The notes: generated from the letters alone by a model not told the origin. DNA of 64,000 nucleotides from Streptomyces rugosispiralis (GCF_024505145.1 NZ_JANIAA010000001.1:806001-870000); one strand, 5' to 3'; counted from the first letter of the stretch, positions 1 to 9,069 are shown. Program-made: numbers and translations.

Positions 1-121
1 CACCGTCCACCGAGATGGTTGTCGGGGTTCGCCGTCCGGTCGTCCGCCGGTAGCCCGCCGTGTCGCGCTGTTCACGGCGCCGCGGTGTCAGGCGACGGCG
101 GGTGCGTGGGAGCTTCGCCCC

Positions 122-1786
122 ATGACGACGACACCGAAGAACACGGCCACCACATCGGCAGCGTCGGCCACCAGACCGGCGACGGCGGCCACCATGTCCA
201 CCACGTCCCGGGTGAGCCGCCGGGGGCTGCTGGGCGTGGCGGGCGCCGCGGCGGCCGGTGCGGGCACGTATCTGTCCCAGCAGGAGGCGGTGGCGGCCTC
301 GCCGGTGCTGTGGACCCGGCCGGAGGGGTCCGGGATGCCACCGGTGAGCGGGCTGCATCTGCAGTTCGGGGCCGACGCCGCCCGGGAGGTCGTGGCCTCC
401 TGGCAGACACCGGTCCCGGTGAAACGGCCGCGTGTCATGCTCGGCACCCCGGCCCATGGCATGGGCACCGAGGTCTCCGCGCGGACCACCTTCTACCGGG
501 ACGCCAAGTCCGGGCAGAGCATATATGTCCACCACGCCCGGCTGAGCCGGCTGCGCCCCGGCACGGACTACGTCTACGCCGCCGTCCACGACGGGGCGAC
601 ACCGGAGGCCGGGTCGTTCCGCACCGGGCCGGGCGGCCGGGCGCCGTTCACCTTCACCAGCTTCGGCGACCAGGGCACGCCCACGGTGGGCAAGCTGAAC
701 GGGCCCAAGCCGCCGAAGATCACCGAGAAGCTCATCTATCTCAACGACAACCTCGGCTCGCCGTACGCCAACGACGTGACCACCGCCGTCGAGCGGGTCG
801 CGCCCCTGTTCCACCTCATCAACGGCGATCTGTGCTACGCCAACCTGTCCGAGGACCGGCTGCGCACCTGGGCGGACTGGTTCGACATGACCAGCCGTTC
901 CGCACGGTTCCGGCCGTGGATGCCCGCGGCCGGCAACCACGAGAACGAGCTGGGCAACGGGCCGATCGGATTCGCCGCCTACCAGTCGTACTTCGCCCTG
1001 CCCGGCAACGGCGGCGACGACGAGACCCAGGGGCTGTGGTACGCCTTCACCGTCGGTTCGGTGCGCGTCGTGAGCCTGGCCAACGACGACGTGGCCCTTC
1101 AGGACGCCGGGAACACCTATGTGCGGGGCTACTCCGGCGGTGCCCAGCGGCGCTGGCTGGAGGCCGAGCTCACCCGGGCCCGGACCGACCGGGACATCGA
1201 CTGGATCGTGGTCGTCATGCACCAGGTGGTCGTCTCCACGGCGGACCACCCGGGCAACGGCGCCGACCTCGGCATCCGTCAGGAGTGGCTGCCGCTCTTC
1301 GACAAGTACGGCGTCGACCTGGTCGTCTGCGGCCATGAACACCACTACGAGCGCTCCCACCCGATCCGCGGCCGGGAGCCCAACGACACGATGACGCCGA
1401 CCCCCGCCGCCACCCGTACCGATCTGGTGGACACCGGCAAGGGGACGGTGCACATGGTCATCGGTGGCGGTGGCACCTCGGTCCCGTCGATGGACGTCCT
1501 GTTCGACACCCCGCGGTGCAATGTCATCACCGGTGTCGGCGACACCGGTGCGAACGGCCACAAGACCCCGGTCTATGTGACGGAGGCGGCCCCGTGGTCT
1601 GCCGTGCGCGACCGGGTGAACCCGTACGGCTTCGCCGCGTTCACCGTCGACCCCGGCACCGAGCCGGGCGGCCCCACCACCATGTCGGTGACCTACTACG
1701 CGGTCACCGGGCTCTACGGCCGTATCGAGCCCGTGGACACCTTCACGCTCCGGCGGACCCGTAGCGACGGTGAGCGACGCCGCTGA
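122..1786 (+). CDS. Tat-exported purple acid phosphatase-like metallophosphoesterase
   Basis: A 554-residue protein of the calcineurin-like/purple acid phosphatase superfamily, expected to hydrolyse phosphate esters outside the cytoplasm with a binuclear metal centre. The N terminus carries a twin-arginine motif (VSRRGLLGVAG, R33-R34) followed by an alanine-rich hydrophobic stretch, so Tat export is likely. Residues about 70-170 look like the FN3-type domain that precedes the catalytic domain in this family. The metal-ligand motifs appear in order: FGDQG (D183), NGDLCY (D236, Y239), GNHE (272-274), VVVMH and GHEHHYER. An internal ATG at 194 would also keep the Tat motif, so the start is uncertain by 24 codons. 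The gene stands alone, 57 bp before the next gene. Phosphate control is plausible but no PHO box was identified. The family is confident; the substrate is unknown. Confidence 0.85.
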   Translation: MTTTPKNTATTSAASATRPATAATMSTTSRVSRRGLLGVAGAAAAGAGTYLSQQEAVAASPVLWTRPEGSGMPPVSGLHLQFGADAAREVVASWQTPVPVKRPRVMLGTPAHGMGTEVSARTTFYRDAKSGQSIYVHHARLSRLRPGTDYVYAAVHDGATPEAGSFRTGPGGRAPFTFTSFGDQGTPTVGKLNGPKPPKITEKLIYLNDNLGSPYANDVTTAVERVAPLFHLINGDLCYANLSEDRLRTWADWFDMTSRSARFRPWMPAAGNHENELGNGPIGFAAYQSYFALPGNGGDDETQGLWYAFTVGSVRVVSLANDDVALQDAGNTYVRGYSGGAQRRWLEAELTRARTDRDIDWIVVVMHQVVVSTADHPGNGADLGIRQEWLPLFDKYGVDLVVCGHEHHYERSHPIRGREPNDTMTPTPAATRTDLVDTGKGTVHMVIGGGGTSVPSMDVLFDTPRCNVITGVGDTGANGHKTPVYVTEAAPWSAVRDRVNPYGFAAFTVDPGTEPGGPTTMSVTYYAVTGLYGRIEPVDTFTLRRTRSDGERRR

Positions 1787-1842
1787 CGGCGAGCCGCCCC
1801 GATACGGGCATGGGGTGATCCATTTCGGGAACGCGGGAGGGC

Positions 1843-2244
1843 ATGCAGACGCTGAACCGATGGGAACGGGCGATAGAGCGCTGGGAGGCATCGCTGCTCG
1901 CCAAGGTGGTCCGCAGCGAGCCCGTCGAACTCCTCGGCGCGCTGAAACGTGAATGCGACAGCCACACCGTGGTGTGCGGACCGACCCGGGTGGTCGTGCC
2001 CAACGTCTATGACGTCGAGCTCGCCGACGCGGTGCACGAGGAGCTCACCCGGCGTGGCTGTCATGTGGGGCAGGAGCTGACGGACCAGCTCATGCGCCAC
2101 GCGGAGGACAAGGGCTATGAGTGGGCCGGCCCGCTCACCGTGCACGTGTCCCGGTCCGACCGGGTGCCCAACGGCAGGTACCGGGTGGTGGGCCGGCCCA
2201 TGACCCATATCCGCGCGGACACGTTCGCCGACGCGACGGCCTAG
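1843..2244 (+). CDS. DUF3662 (FhaA N-terminal domain) stand-alone protein
   Basis: A 133-residue protein resembling the N-terminal domain of the actinobacterial FHA protein FhaA (DUF3662/2662): an opening RWERAIERWEASLLAKVVRSE-like helix, then PVELLGALKREC, a VVPNVYDVELAD strand and a GPLTVHV segment. In FhaA this domain is followed by a long linker and an FHA domain. Here the protein stops right after the DUF, so no phosphothreonine-binding domain is present. Its role is unknown; FhaA itself works in cell-envelope and division signalling with Ser/Thr kinases. The gene ends 4 bp before the convergent end of the GH92 gene. A GGGAGG run lies only 2 bp before the ATG, which is tight spacing. Confidence 0.7.
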   Translation: MQTLNRWERAIERWEASLLAKVVRSEPVELLGALKRECDSHTVVCGPTRVVVPNVYDVELADAVHEELTRRGCHVGQELTDQLMRHAEDKGYEWAGPLTVHVSRSDRVPNGRYRVVGRPMTHIRADTFADATA

Positions 2245-2248
2245 CGCG

Positions 2249-4705
2249 TCAGCGGGGCAGCCGCCCCGGGTCGGTGGCCCAGCCGGTGTCGGGCCGGTCG
2301 GCCAGGTCGAAGGAGAGCGAGCCGCCCTGGCGCACGACGGAGCCGTCGAGCCATGACGTGTCGTGCGGCCGGCCGTTCACCCGCACCGCCCGCACATAGG
2401 GGCGGGTGTCGGACGCGTCCGGGGCGTCGATGGTCAGGGCGCGCCGCTGCCCCGCCGGGGCGATCGCCGCGCGGGGGAAGAGCGGACCGGTGAGCAGTGC
2501 CTCGGCGCGCCCCGGGGCCTGCGGATAGAGGCCGAGCGCCGCGAACACGTACCACGCGGACATCGTGCCCAGGTCGTCGTTGCCGGGCAGCCCCTTCGGC
2601 CCGGTGCCGTACACGGTGGTGACGATCTGGCGCACCGTCTCCTGGGTCTTCCAGGGCTGCCCCAGCGCGTTGTAGAGCCAGGGGGCGTGGATGCCCGGTT
2701 CGTTGGTGGGGTCGTAGCGGAGCGGATCGCCGCCGCGGACCGACCAGGAGCCGTCGGGCTTGTGGAAGAAGCCGTCCAGCCGGGCCGCCGCCTTGTCCCG
2801 GCCGCCCATGGCCTCGGCGAGCCCCTGGACGTCCTGCGGCACCATCCAGGTGTACGTGGCCGCGCTGCCCTGGGCGAAGCCCCGGTCGGACGCCGGGTCG
2901 AAGGGGGTCACCCAGGAGCCGTCGCGGTTCCTGGCCTGGATGTACCCCGCCGCGCCGGTGGCCTGGGGGTTGAACACATTGCGCCAGTAGCCGCCGCGCG
3001 TGCCGAGCTCGTCGGCCTCCTTGGTGCGGCCGAGCAGCCGGGCCCAGCGGGCGAGCGCGTCATCGGCGACGGAGTCCTCCAGGGTCTCCGCGGCGCCGCC
3101 CCAGCAGTGGCAGGCGTCCTGTGCGGCGTACCGGGACTCCAGGTACTGGGCGAGGCCGGGGCGCTGGCCCTCGCACTGCCCCGGGCAGCCCTTGTCGGAG
3201 AGCCCGTCGGGGTGCGGGACGGTGGCCTGGCGGTAGAGGGAGTCGAAGGCGCCCTTGGCGTCGAAGTTCCGCACCCCCATGGCGTAGAAGGTGGCGAGTG
3301 TGGCGGCGGAGGGGTCGCCGGTCATCACATGGGTGGCGCCGCTGATGTGCACCCAGCGGTCCCACACCCCGCCGTTCTGCCGGGCGAAGTTGAGCAGCGA
3401 CTGGGCGAAGTCCCCGGCGACCTCGGGCTGGAGCAGGGCGAGCAGCTGCACCTGGGCGCGGTACTGGTCCCAGCCGGAGAAGTTGCTGTACTGCGCGGTC
3501 TGCCCGCGCTCGACGCGGTGCGGTGTGCCGTCCATGCCCGGGTAGCGGCCGTCGGTGTCGCTGATCAGGTTGGGCTGCTGGAGCGAGTGGTAGAGGGCGG
3601 TGTAGAACGCGGTGCGGCGCGGCTCGCTGCCGCCGCTGATCCGGATGGCGCGCAGCCGGCGGTCCCAGGCGGCCCGTCCGGCGGCGGCCACGTCGGCGAC
3701 GCTCGCCCGGGGCGCTATTTCGGCGCGGAGGTTGGACTCGGCGCCCGCGAGGGAGACGTACGAGATGCCGAGCCGCATCCGGACATCGTTGTCACGCGCG
3801 GTGTCGAAGCCCACGTATCCGCCGGAGCCGCGCCCGGCCCGGTCGGCGCCGGTGAGATAGCCCTCGCCGCCGTCGGCGGTGGTGGCGCCGGGTGAGAGCC
3901 GGTCGTTCTCCCAGGTGCCCACGGTGGAGAAGGCGCGGTCGAACGAGGCGCTGAAGTGGAGGCGGTAGTAGGTCTTGCGGTTGTTCTCCCCGCCGTTGGC
4001 GCGCCGTCCGCAGAACGCGCCGGTGAGCACCCAGCCGGTGACCTTGTGCCGCTCGCGGTCGATCTCGATGTGCGCGTTCTCGCTGCCGTTGAGCGAGTTG
4101 GAGGTGCGGAACAGCAGCCGGGCCGGGGCGTCCCGGGGGAAGGAGAAGTCGGCGACACCGGCTCGCTCGCTCACCGCGAGATCGGCGGACGCGCCCGAGT
4201 CGAGCCCCACCCGGTAGTGGCCGGGCTCGGCCTTCTCCTTCTCGTGCGAGAAGGTGGCGGCGTACTTCTGGTCCTTGGTGTCGGCTGTGGGAGAGCTGTC
4301 GACCTCGCCCACGAACGGCATGATCGGCACATCGCCCGCGGCTCCGGGGTGGCAGCCCGCGCCGTTGACATGGGTGAGGCTGAAGCCCCGGACCCGGGTG
4401 GTGTCGTACGCGTAGCCATTCGCCGCCGCGGTGTTGGTCTGGTCGCCGGTGGTGCTGGTCGGGGACCAGGCGATCATGCCGAACGGCAGATTGGCGCCCG
4501 GATAGGTGTTGCCACCACCCGCGGAACCGATCAACGGGTCCACGTGGTCGACGGGGTGACGTACCTCGTCGGCCCGTGGTGCCGCGCTCGCCGCGGGGGC
4601 CTCGACGAGCGGGGCGAGCAGCGCGCCGACCGCCACCGCCACTCCCCCGCCGGCCAGCGCCGATCGGTGTCCGAGTCTCTTTCGCCGCGTTCTGTGCGTC
4701 TCCAT
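2249..4705 (-). CDS. Secreted GH92 alpha-1,2-mannosidase
   Basis: An 818-residue protein with a Sec-type signal peptide (METHRTRRKRLGHRS, a hydrophobic core, then ASAA near residue 41) followed by a complete glycoside hydrolase family 92 domain. GH92 enzymes are calcium-dependent exo-alpha-mannosidases that trim alpha-mannose from glycans or mannoproteins. Family landmarks are visible: the N-terminal DPLIGSAGGGNTYPGA and GMIAWSP segments, the HVNGAGC substrate-site motif, the ETLEDSVADDALA helix, the GIHAPWLYNALGQPWKTQ segment and the C-terminal GNDDLGTMSAWYVF motif. The length is normal for a single-domain GH92. No carbohydrate-binding module is attached. The upstream region holds the 168-bp palindromic element at 4740-4907, only 34 bp from the start codon, so promoter activity may involve or be disturbed by it. 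Linkage specificity cannot be told from sequence alone. Confidence 0.88.
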   Translation of the reverse strand: METHRTRRKRLGHRSALAGGGVAVAVGALLAPLVEAPAASAAPRADEVRHPVDHVDPLIGSAGGGNTYPGANLPFGMIAWSPTSTTGDQTNTAAANGYAYDTTRVRGFSLTHVNGAGCHPGAAGDVPIMPFVGEVDSSPTADTKDQKYAATFSHEKEKAEPGHYRVGLDSGASADLAVSERAGVADFSFPRDAPARLLFRTSNSLNGSENAHIEIDRERHKVTGWVLTGAFCGRRANGGENNRKTYYRLHFSASFDRAFSTVGTWENDRLSPGATTADGGEGYLTGADRAGRGSGGYVGFDTARDNDVRMRLGISYVSLAGAESNLRAEIAPRASVADVAAAGRAAWDRRLRAIRISGGSEPRRTAFYTALYHSLQQPNLISDTDGRYPGMDGTPHRVERGQTAQYSNFSGWDQYRAQVQLLALLQPEVAGDFAQSLLNFARQNGGVWDRWVHISGATHVMTGDPSAATLATFYAMGVRNFDAKGAFDSLYRQATVPHPDGLSDKGCPGQCEGQRPGLAQYLESRYAAQDACHCWGGAAETLEDSVADDALARWARLLGRTKEADELGTRGGYWRNVFNPQATGAAGYIQARNRDGSWVTPFDPASDRGFAQGSAATYTWMVPQDVQGLAEAMGGRDKAAARLDGFFHKPDGSWSVRGGDPLRYDPTNEPGIHAPWLYNALGQPWKTQETVRQIVTTVYGTGPKGLPGNDDLGTMSAWYVFAALGLYPQAPGRAEALLTGPLFPRAAIAPAGQRRALTIDAPDASDTRPYVRAVRVNGRPHDTSWLDGSVVRQGGSLSFDLADRPDTGWATDPGRLPR

Positions 4706-4739
4706 CGGGGATCACGCCCTTCCATGTGTCGGGGTGAAC

Positions 4740-4907
4740 CTAGGGCCTGTCTGGGGTTGTGATCTGGGCTCGCGGGGCGTGGCACGTACGCTCGCGGCGT
4801 TGCCGAAACGCCCTAGTAGCTCCGCTACGAGGGCCTTCCGGCGCCTTGCGATCGCACGCACCACGCCCCGCTCCCTGATCCAGATCACAACCCCAGACAG
4901 GCCCTAG
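4740..4907. repeat. MITE-like 168-bp palindromic element with 28-bp perfect terminal inverted repeats
   Basis: The left arm (4740-4767) and right arm (4880-4907) are perfect 28-nt reverse complements, and both end in the palindromic tetramer CTAG. Symmetry continues inward with mismatches (GCGGGGCGTGG near 4773 pairs with its complement near 4861-4871). It closes at a central hairpin, 4810-4820 with 4824-4834, around a 3-nt loop. The element has no coding capacity. This is the structure of a miniature inverted-repeat transposable element; the CTAG or TA at each end could be the duplicated target. It sits between the divergent GH92 and beta-helix genes. The parent transposase family was not identified. 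Confidence 0.75.
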
Positions 4908-4999
4908 AGGCATACGGTGACGCTGGAGTGAACCGGACGCCGGAGACGGACGGCTGACGGCGGGACCGGTCCCCGGGGCCCCGCTCTACGGTTCCCGCC

Positions 5000-5929
5000 A
5001 TGCGGATCACCTGGAGACTCGTCCTCGGCTTTCTCGCCGTCTCGGTCCTCGCGCTCCTGGCCGCCCTGGCGCGTCCGTCGTGGCCCCAGGGGCGGGGCGC
5101 CGCCGCGCCGACGGCGTCGCTCACGACCGGGACGGGGACCGAGCGCTGCACCCTGCACATCGCCACCCCGCGGGAGGCGGCGCGCCGGGCGAAGCCGGGG
5201 GACACCGTCTGCTTCGACGGCGATCTGTCCCGGCGGCGGCTGGTCATCACCAAGGGCGGGAGCCGGGAGCGCCCGATCGTCTACGCCGGGGGCGGGGACG
5301 CCGTGGACGGCATCACCATCGAGGCCGACGACGTGATCGTGGACGGGTTCCGGTCCGTCCGGCCGGAGGCGCCCGGGATCGAGCTGACCGGCCACCGCGT
5401 CACCCTGCGGAACAACACCGTGATCGGCCCGAGGGGCGGGGACGGTGACGGCATCCGGTTCTTCGGCGACGATCTGACCATCGCGCACAACACCGTCCGC
5501 GACACCGACAACAGCCATGGCCGGCACGCCGACTGCATGCAGACCTTCGCCAGCGACACCCCGCCCAGCCACCGGGTCCGCATCGAGCACAACCGCTGCG
5601 AGGACATCGACAACATGTGCCTGATGGCCGAGGGCCCCGACGACGGCGAGGGCGACGGCCACGGCATCACCGGCGACTTCACCATCCGGGGCAACCACTG
5701 CGAGACGCTGCGCGCCTCCCAGGCCCTGATGTTCGAGGACGTACGGAACGCCACCATCACCGGCAATGAGTTCGCCACCCCCACCCACCACGCCATCGGC
5801 CTCGCCCTCCACTCGACCGGCGCCCGGGTCGACGGCAACACCCTCCACCCCGGTATCCGCTACGAGGTGGGCATCGACGCCTCGTCCCGGGCCGGTTACC
5901 GGGGCCCGGAGCCGGGCGGTCCGCCGTAG
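5000..5929 (+). CDS. Secreted right-handed parallel beta-helix protein
   Basis: A 309-residue protein with an N-terminal hydrophobic segment (residues about 5-25: LVLGFLAVSVLALLAALA) acting as signal peptide or anchor. The remainder is a pectate-lyase-like beta-helix: successive ITIEADDVIVDGF, VTLRNNTVIG, LTIAHNTVRDTDNSHGRHADCMQTF, VRIEHNRCEDIDN and FTIRGNHCETL coils with the asparagine-ladder look of PbH1 repeats. The HADCMQTF/ENNxF-like stretch is typical of secreted beta-helix proteins in Streptomyces annotated as polysaccharide lyase-like. No catalytic assignment is made. The ATG at 5000 follows GC-rich sequence without a strong ribosome binding site. The gene is followed by a strong hairpin at 5952-5988. 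Its partner in the region may be the divergent GH92 enzyme, since both would act on extracellular glycans, but this is inference. Confidence 0.72.
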   Translation: MRITWRLVLGFLAVSVLALLAALARPSWPQGRGAAAPTASLTTGTGTERCTLHIATPREAARRAKPGDTVCFDGDLSRRRLVITKGGSRERPIVYAGGGDAVDGITIEADDVIVDGFRSVRPEAPGIELTGHRVTLRNNTVIGPRGGDGDGIRFFGDDLTIAHNTVRDTDNSHGRHADCMQTFASDTPPSHRVRIEHNRCEDIDNMCLMAEGPDDGEGDGHGITGDFTIRGNHCETLRASQALMFEDVRNATITGNEFATPTHHAIGLALHSTGARVDGNTLHPGIRYEVGIDASSRAGYRGPEPGGPP

Positions 5930-5951
5930 GAGCCTCTGGGAGGAGGAGCCG

Positions 5952-5988
5952 GGGGGGAGCGGGGGCGCGGGGTTCTCCCGCTCCCCCC
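5952..5988 (+). terminator. Hairpin terminator after beta-helix gene
   Basis: Perfect 12-bp stem (5952-5963 GGGGGGAGCGGG with 5977-5988) and a 13-nt loop, 22 bp after the stop codon. There is no T-run, as is usual for terminators in this genus. It could also serve the minus-strand remnant ending at 6058. Confidence 0.6.
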
Positions 5989-6057
5989 GGGATACGTTCC
6001 GCCGCTCCTCCCGGGGCAGACGACGCCCGGTCGCACAGCGGGACGGAGGACGCCCCG

Positions 6058-6811
6058 TCACACCGCGCCCGCCGCGTCGCGTGCCGCCGCCAGATCCGCC
6101 ACCAGGCGCTTCTCGACCGGGACCCCGGGGCCGGAGTACTGCCCGGACGGACACACCGGGCCCGTGAAGCCGAGCTCGGTCAGTTGGCCGAGCGCCGCCG
6201 ACCAGTCGGCCAGCCACTCGGACCCGGGCACGAACCAGGGTTTCCAGTGCCCGCCGACGGCCGCACCGGCCGGTTCGGTACGCACATGGATGGCGTTTCT
6301 TGAGGTTGACGATGCCGAGCCGCTCGGCGACCAGCGGCAGGGTGATCCGCGGATCGTCGCCCGCCGGCGCGTCATGGGCGGCGTCCCAGACGACGCGGAA
6401 GTGCTGGACCGGCAGACCGTCGAGGAGGTCCATCACTCCCAGCGCGGAGGACACATAGCGCCCGTGGTGCGGCTGCACCCCGACCTGGACGCCATATTCC
6501 CCGGCGAGCGGCGCCGCGTCCTCCAGCCGGTGCCGTACCCGCCGCACGGAGGCGGCATAGCCGTCGGGGCCCAGCTCGGCCATGACCCGGATCATCGGCA
6601 CGCCCGCCTCCCGGCAGGCCGCGAAGACGGGTTCGCGGAGATCGCTCGCGACGCTGATCACCTCGACGCCCTCGGCCCGCAGTCGCGCGGTGAACTCCGG
6701 CAGCAGCCGTCCGGCCTCGGCCGGGGTGACGTACGCGGTGTCCCGGACCGGGGCCTCGGCACCGGTGAAGCCCAGGCCGGACACCAGCCGGCCCAGAGTG
6801 TCGCCGGGCAC
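6058..6811 (-). pseudogene. Remnant of sugar phosphate isomerase/epimerase (TIM barrel)
   Basis: Minus-strand reading shows most of a xylose-isomerase-like TIM-barrel protein (sugar phosphate isomerase/epimerase family): GFTGAEAPVRDTAYVTPAEA, GVEVISVASDL, GVPMIRVMAELG, YGVQVGVQPHHGRYV, FRVVWDAAHDAPAGDDP and GIVNLK. The frame then changes at a run of three T on the plus strand (6296-6298). Removing one base restores LKNAIHVRTEPAG, and the protein ends VEKRLVADLAAARD. So there is a 1-bp insertion. The 5' end is also lost: the reading frame runs straight out of the preceding permease at about 6811 with no start codon, missing the first one or two strands of the barrel. It was presumably the catabolic gene of the sugar transport operon. 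It is non-functional as it stands. Confidence 0.75.
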
Positions 6812-7527
6812 CTGGAGGCCGACGGCCGCGGTCCTGGTGGAGTCGCTGTTGGATATCACCAGCGGCCAGAGCAGGTTGTTCCACTGGCTGATGAACTTGA
6901 ACACCGCCAGGGTGGCGATGGCCGGGACGGCGAGCGGGACGATCACCCGGATGAACGTCTGCCAGCGGTTCGCCCCGTCGAGCCGGGCGGCCTCCTCGTA
7001 GTCGCGGGGCACGCCCAGGAAGAACTGGCGGAGCAGGAACACCCCGAGCGCGGTGAAGGCGTGCGGCAGGAACACCCCGAGCCAGGTGTCCACCCCGTGC
7101 AACTTCGCCACCAGGATGAACTGCGGGATCAGCGTGACCTGCGTCGGAATCATCAAGGTGGTCAGATAGACGCCGAACAGCGGCTCCGGCCCCGGAAGCG
7201 CAGCCGGGCGAAGGCGTACGCGGCCAGCGCCGCGGTGACCGTCTCCAGCAGCGCCGTACCCCCGGCGAAGAAGACGGTGTTCAGCAGATAGCGGCCCAGG
7301 GGGACGAGGTCGAAGGCGCGGCCGATGTTCTCCGGATGCCGGCTGCCGGGCCAGAACGACGGCCGTGCCGCCATCGACTCGGTGTCGGACTGGAAGGCCA
7401 CCAGGACCATCGTCACGATGGGGGTGAGGGTGACCGCGGTGACCAGGAAACAGGTGAACACCAGCAGCCGCCGGGCCGCCACGGGCGAGCGGCGGAGGGC
7501 CGCGAGCGCGGGCACGTCAGAGGTCAT
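6812..7527 (-). pseudogene. Remnant of MalG-type sugar ABC transporter permease
   Basis: An inner-membrane permease of the carbohydrate ABC importer family (MalG/LacG side). It starts with ATG at 7527, overlapping the end of the previous permease by 11 bp, as in intact operons. It reads VFTCFLVTAVTLTPIVTMV, an export-loop region and YAFARLRFRGR. Near 7181-7190 one G/C is missing, so the annotated frame stops at 7162. The other frame continues as FGVYLTTLMIPTQVTLIPQF and includes the EAA-loop motif YEEAARLDGANRWQTFIRVIVP. The C-terminal 45 or so residues are gone: after AVGLQ (about 6811) the frame passes into the isomerase remnant. The two lesions, a frameshift and a fusing deletion, make a working subunit very unlikely. 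Confidence 0.78.
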
Positions 7528-8172
7528 AGTGCACCAGCCTCCGCTGGACCAGGAACTGCGCCGCGGTGATGACGACGATGAAGGCGAACAGCACCATCGA
7601 TTGCGCGGCCGCGTAGCCCTGCTCGTAGTTCTGGAATCCGGTCCGGTAGATGTACATCACAAGCGTGGTGGTGCTGGATCCCGGCCCGCCGTCCGTCATC
7701 ACCAGCGCCTGGTCGAAGACCTGGAAGGAGTCGATGATCGAGGTGACCACGGTGAAGAACACCGAGGGCGTCAGCAGGGGCAGCGTCACCGAGCGGAAGG
7801 TGCGCCAGGGCGAGGCACCGTCCACCCTGGCCGCCTCGTAGAGCTGCTGTGGAATGGCCTGCAGCCCGGCGAGGAAGAACACCACGCCGAAGCCGAAGCT
7901 CTTCCAGACGCTCATCAGGATCAGGGCCGGCATGGCCCAGTCGTCCGAGATCAGCCAGGCCGGGCCGTCGATCCCGAAGGCGCCGAGCACCACGTTGATC
8001 AGCCCGTCGTGCGGGATGTAGAGCCAGACCTAGACGAAGGCCACCGCCACGGTGATCGTCGCGTAGGGCAGCAGGAGCAGCGACCGGAACACCGCCATGC
8101 GCCGCAGCCCCTGGTTGAGCAGCAGCGCCAGGCCCAGGCTGACCAGCAGTGTCAGCGGCACACTGACGAAGG
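7517..8172 (-). pseudogene. Remnant of UgpA/MalF-type sugar ABC transporter permease
   Basis: Minus-strand sequence encodes the body of the first permease of a carbohydrate ABC importer: VPLTLLVSLGLALLLNQG, LLLLPYATITVAVAFV, the EAA loop YEAARVDGASPWRTFRSVTLP and a C terminus FLVQRRLVHYDL. There are two lesions. A TAG stop at 8030-8032 interrupts AVAFV*VWLYIPHDG, where a tryptophan codon is usual. The 5' end is cut off at about 8172, where the sequence becomes the opposite-strand LysR remnant. The first transmembrane helix and start codon are missing, and so is any solute-binding protein gene that would normally lie upstream. Confidence 0.78.
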
Positions 8173-9069
8173 GCGGAGGAGCAGCACATCGGCCGCGCCG
8201 CCGCCCGCCTCAACATGACCCAGCCCCCGCTGGCCCGTCAGATCCAGGCGCTGGAACGCGCCCTGGACGTCGTCCTGTTCGAGCGCACCGGACGAGGCGC
8301 CCGGATCACCGCGGCGGGCCGGGTCTTCCTCGACCACTGCCACCGGGTGCTGGCGCTGCTGGACGCCGCGCCGACCGCCACCCGCCGCGCCGCCGAGGGC
8401 GGCACCGGCACTCTCCGGCTGGCCTTCACCGCGATCGGCGCGTACGCCATCCTGGCCGATGTGCTGGACCTGGTGAAGCGGCACCTCCCCGATGTCACCG
8501 TGGAGTTGACCGAACTGGTCAGCCCCGATCAGTTCGCCGCCCTCTCGGAGCTGCGCGTCGACCTGGGTCCGGTGCGGCCGCCCATCCCCGAGGGGTACGC
8601 CTCGCTCCCGGTCCACTCCGAGGACCTCGTCCTCGCGGTGCCCTCCGGCCATCCGCTGGCGGATGCGGACGTCGACACCCCCGTCGCCCTGACCGACGTG
8701 GCCGACGTGGCCGACGTGGCCGACGACTACATCGGCTACAGCCCCGATGGCTCCCGCTATCTGCACGACATCTGCGCCGCGATGATCGGCGTGGACCGCT
8801 ACGCCGTCAGCCAGTTGACCTCTCAGGTCCCCACCATGCTCGCCCTGGTCCGCGCGGGCCTGGGCTGCGCCCTGATCCCGTGTTCGATCATGACCATGGG
8901 CGTCCACGGCGTCCGCTACCGCGAACTGGCCCCGGCCGACGCCCACTCCGTCACCCTCCACGCCTGCTGGAGCCCCGACAGCCCCAATCCGGCCCTCCAG
9001 CGGCTGGTGGACGTCCTCACCCGGGAGCGCTCGGGAGGCGGCTGTGAGATAGGCCATATGCGGCGGTAA
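8173..9069 (+). pseudogene. 5'-truncated LysR-type regulator
   Basis: A LysR-family transcription factor whose recognisable homology begins abruptly at 8173 with AEEQHIGRAAARLNMTQPPL, the second half of the winged-helix DNA-binding domain. A TGA at 8164-8166 lies directly upstream in frame, so the usual first 15-20 residues and the start codon are absent. Translation could begin only at the internal ATG 8215, giving a 284-residue product that lacks most of the helix-turn-helix. The effector-binding domain (residues about 60-270) is intact. It includes a run of 9-bp tandem repeats at 8695-8727 encoding DVADVADVADD. The missing 5' end abuts the missing 5' end of the permease, so one deletion probably removed both promoters. 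It is probably non-functional as a DNA-binding regulator. Confidence 0.75.

Noticed and set aside
1..121. Possible gene end or promoter at the window start
   Set aside because: Short GC-rich sequence with no recognisable protein similarity or promoter boxes.
4904..7156. A single 750-residue fusion protein on the minus strand
   Set aside because: The frame joins a permease fragment, an isomerase fragment and antisense of the beta-helix gene. It is a product of deletion and chance openness, not a real gene.
8215..9069. Intact LysR regulator starting at ATG 8215
   Set aside because: Clear family similarity continues upstream of this ATG to 8173 and then stops at a junction, so the start lies inside a truncated DNA-binding domain.
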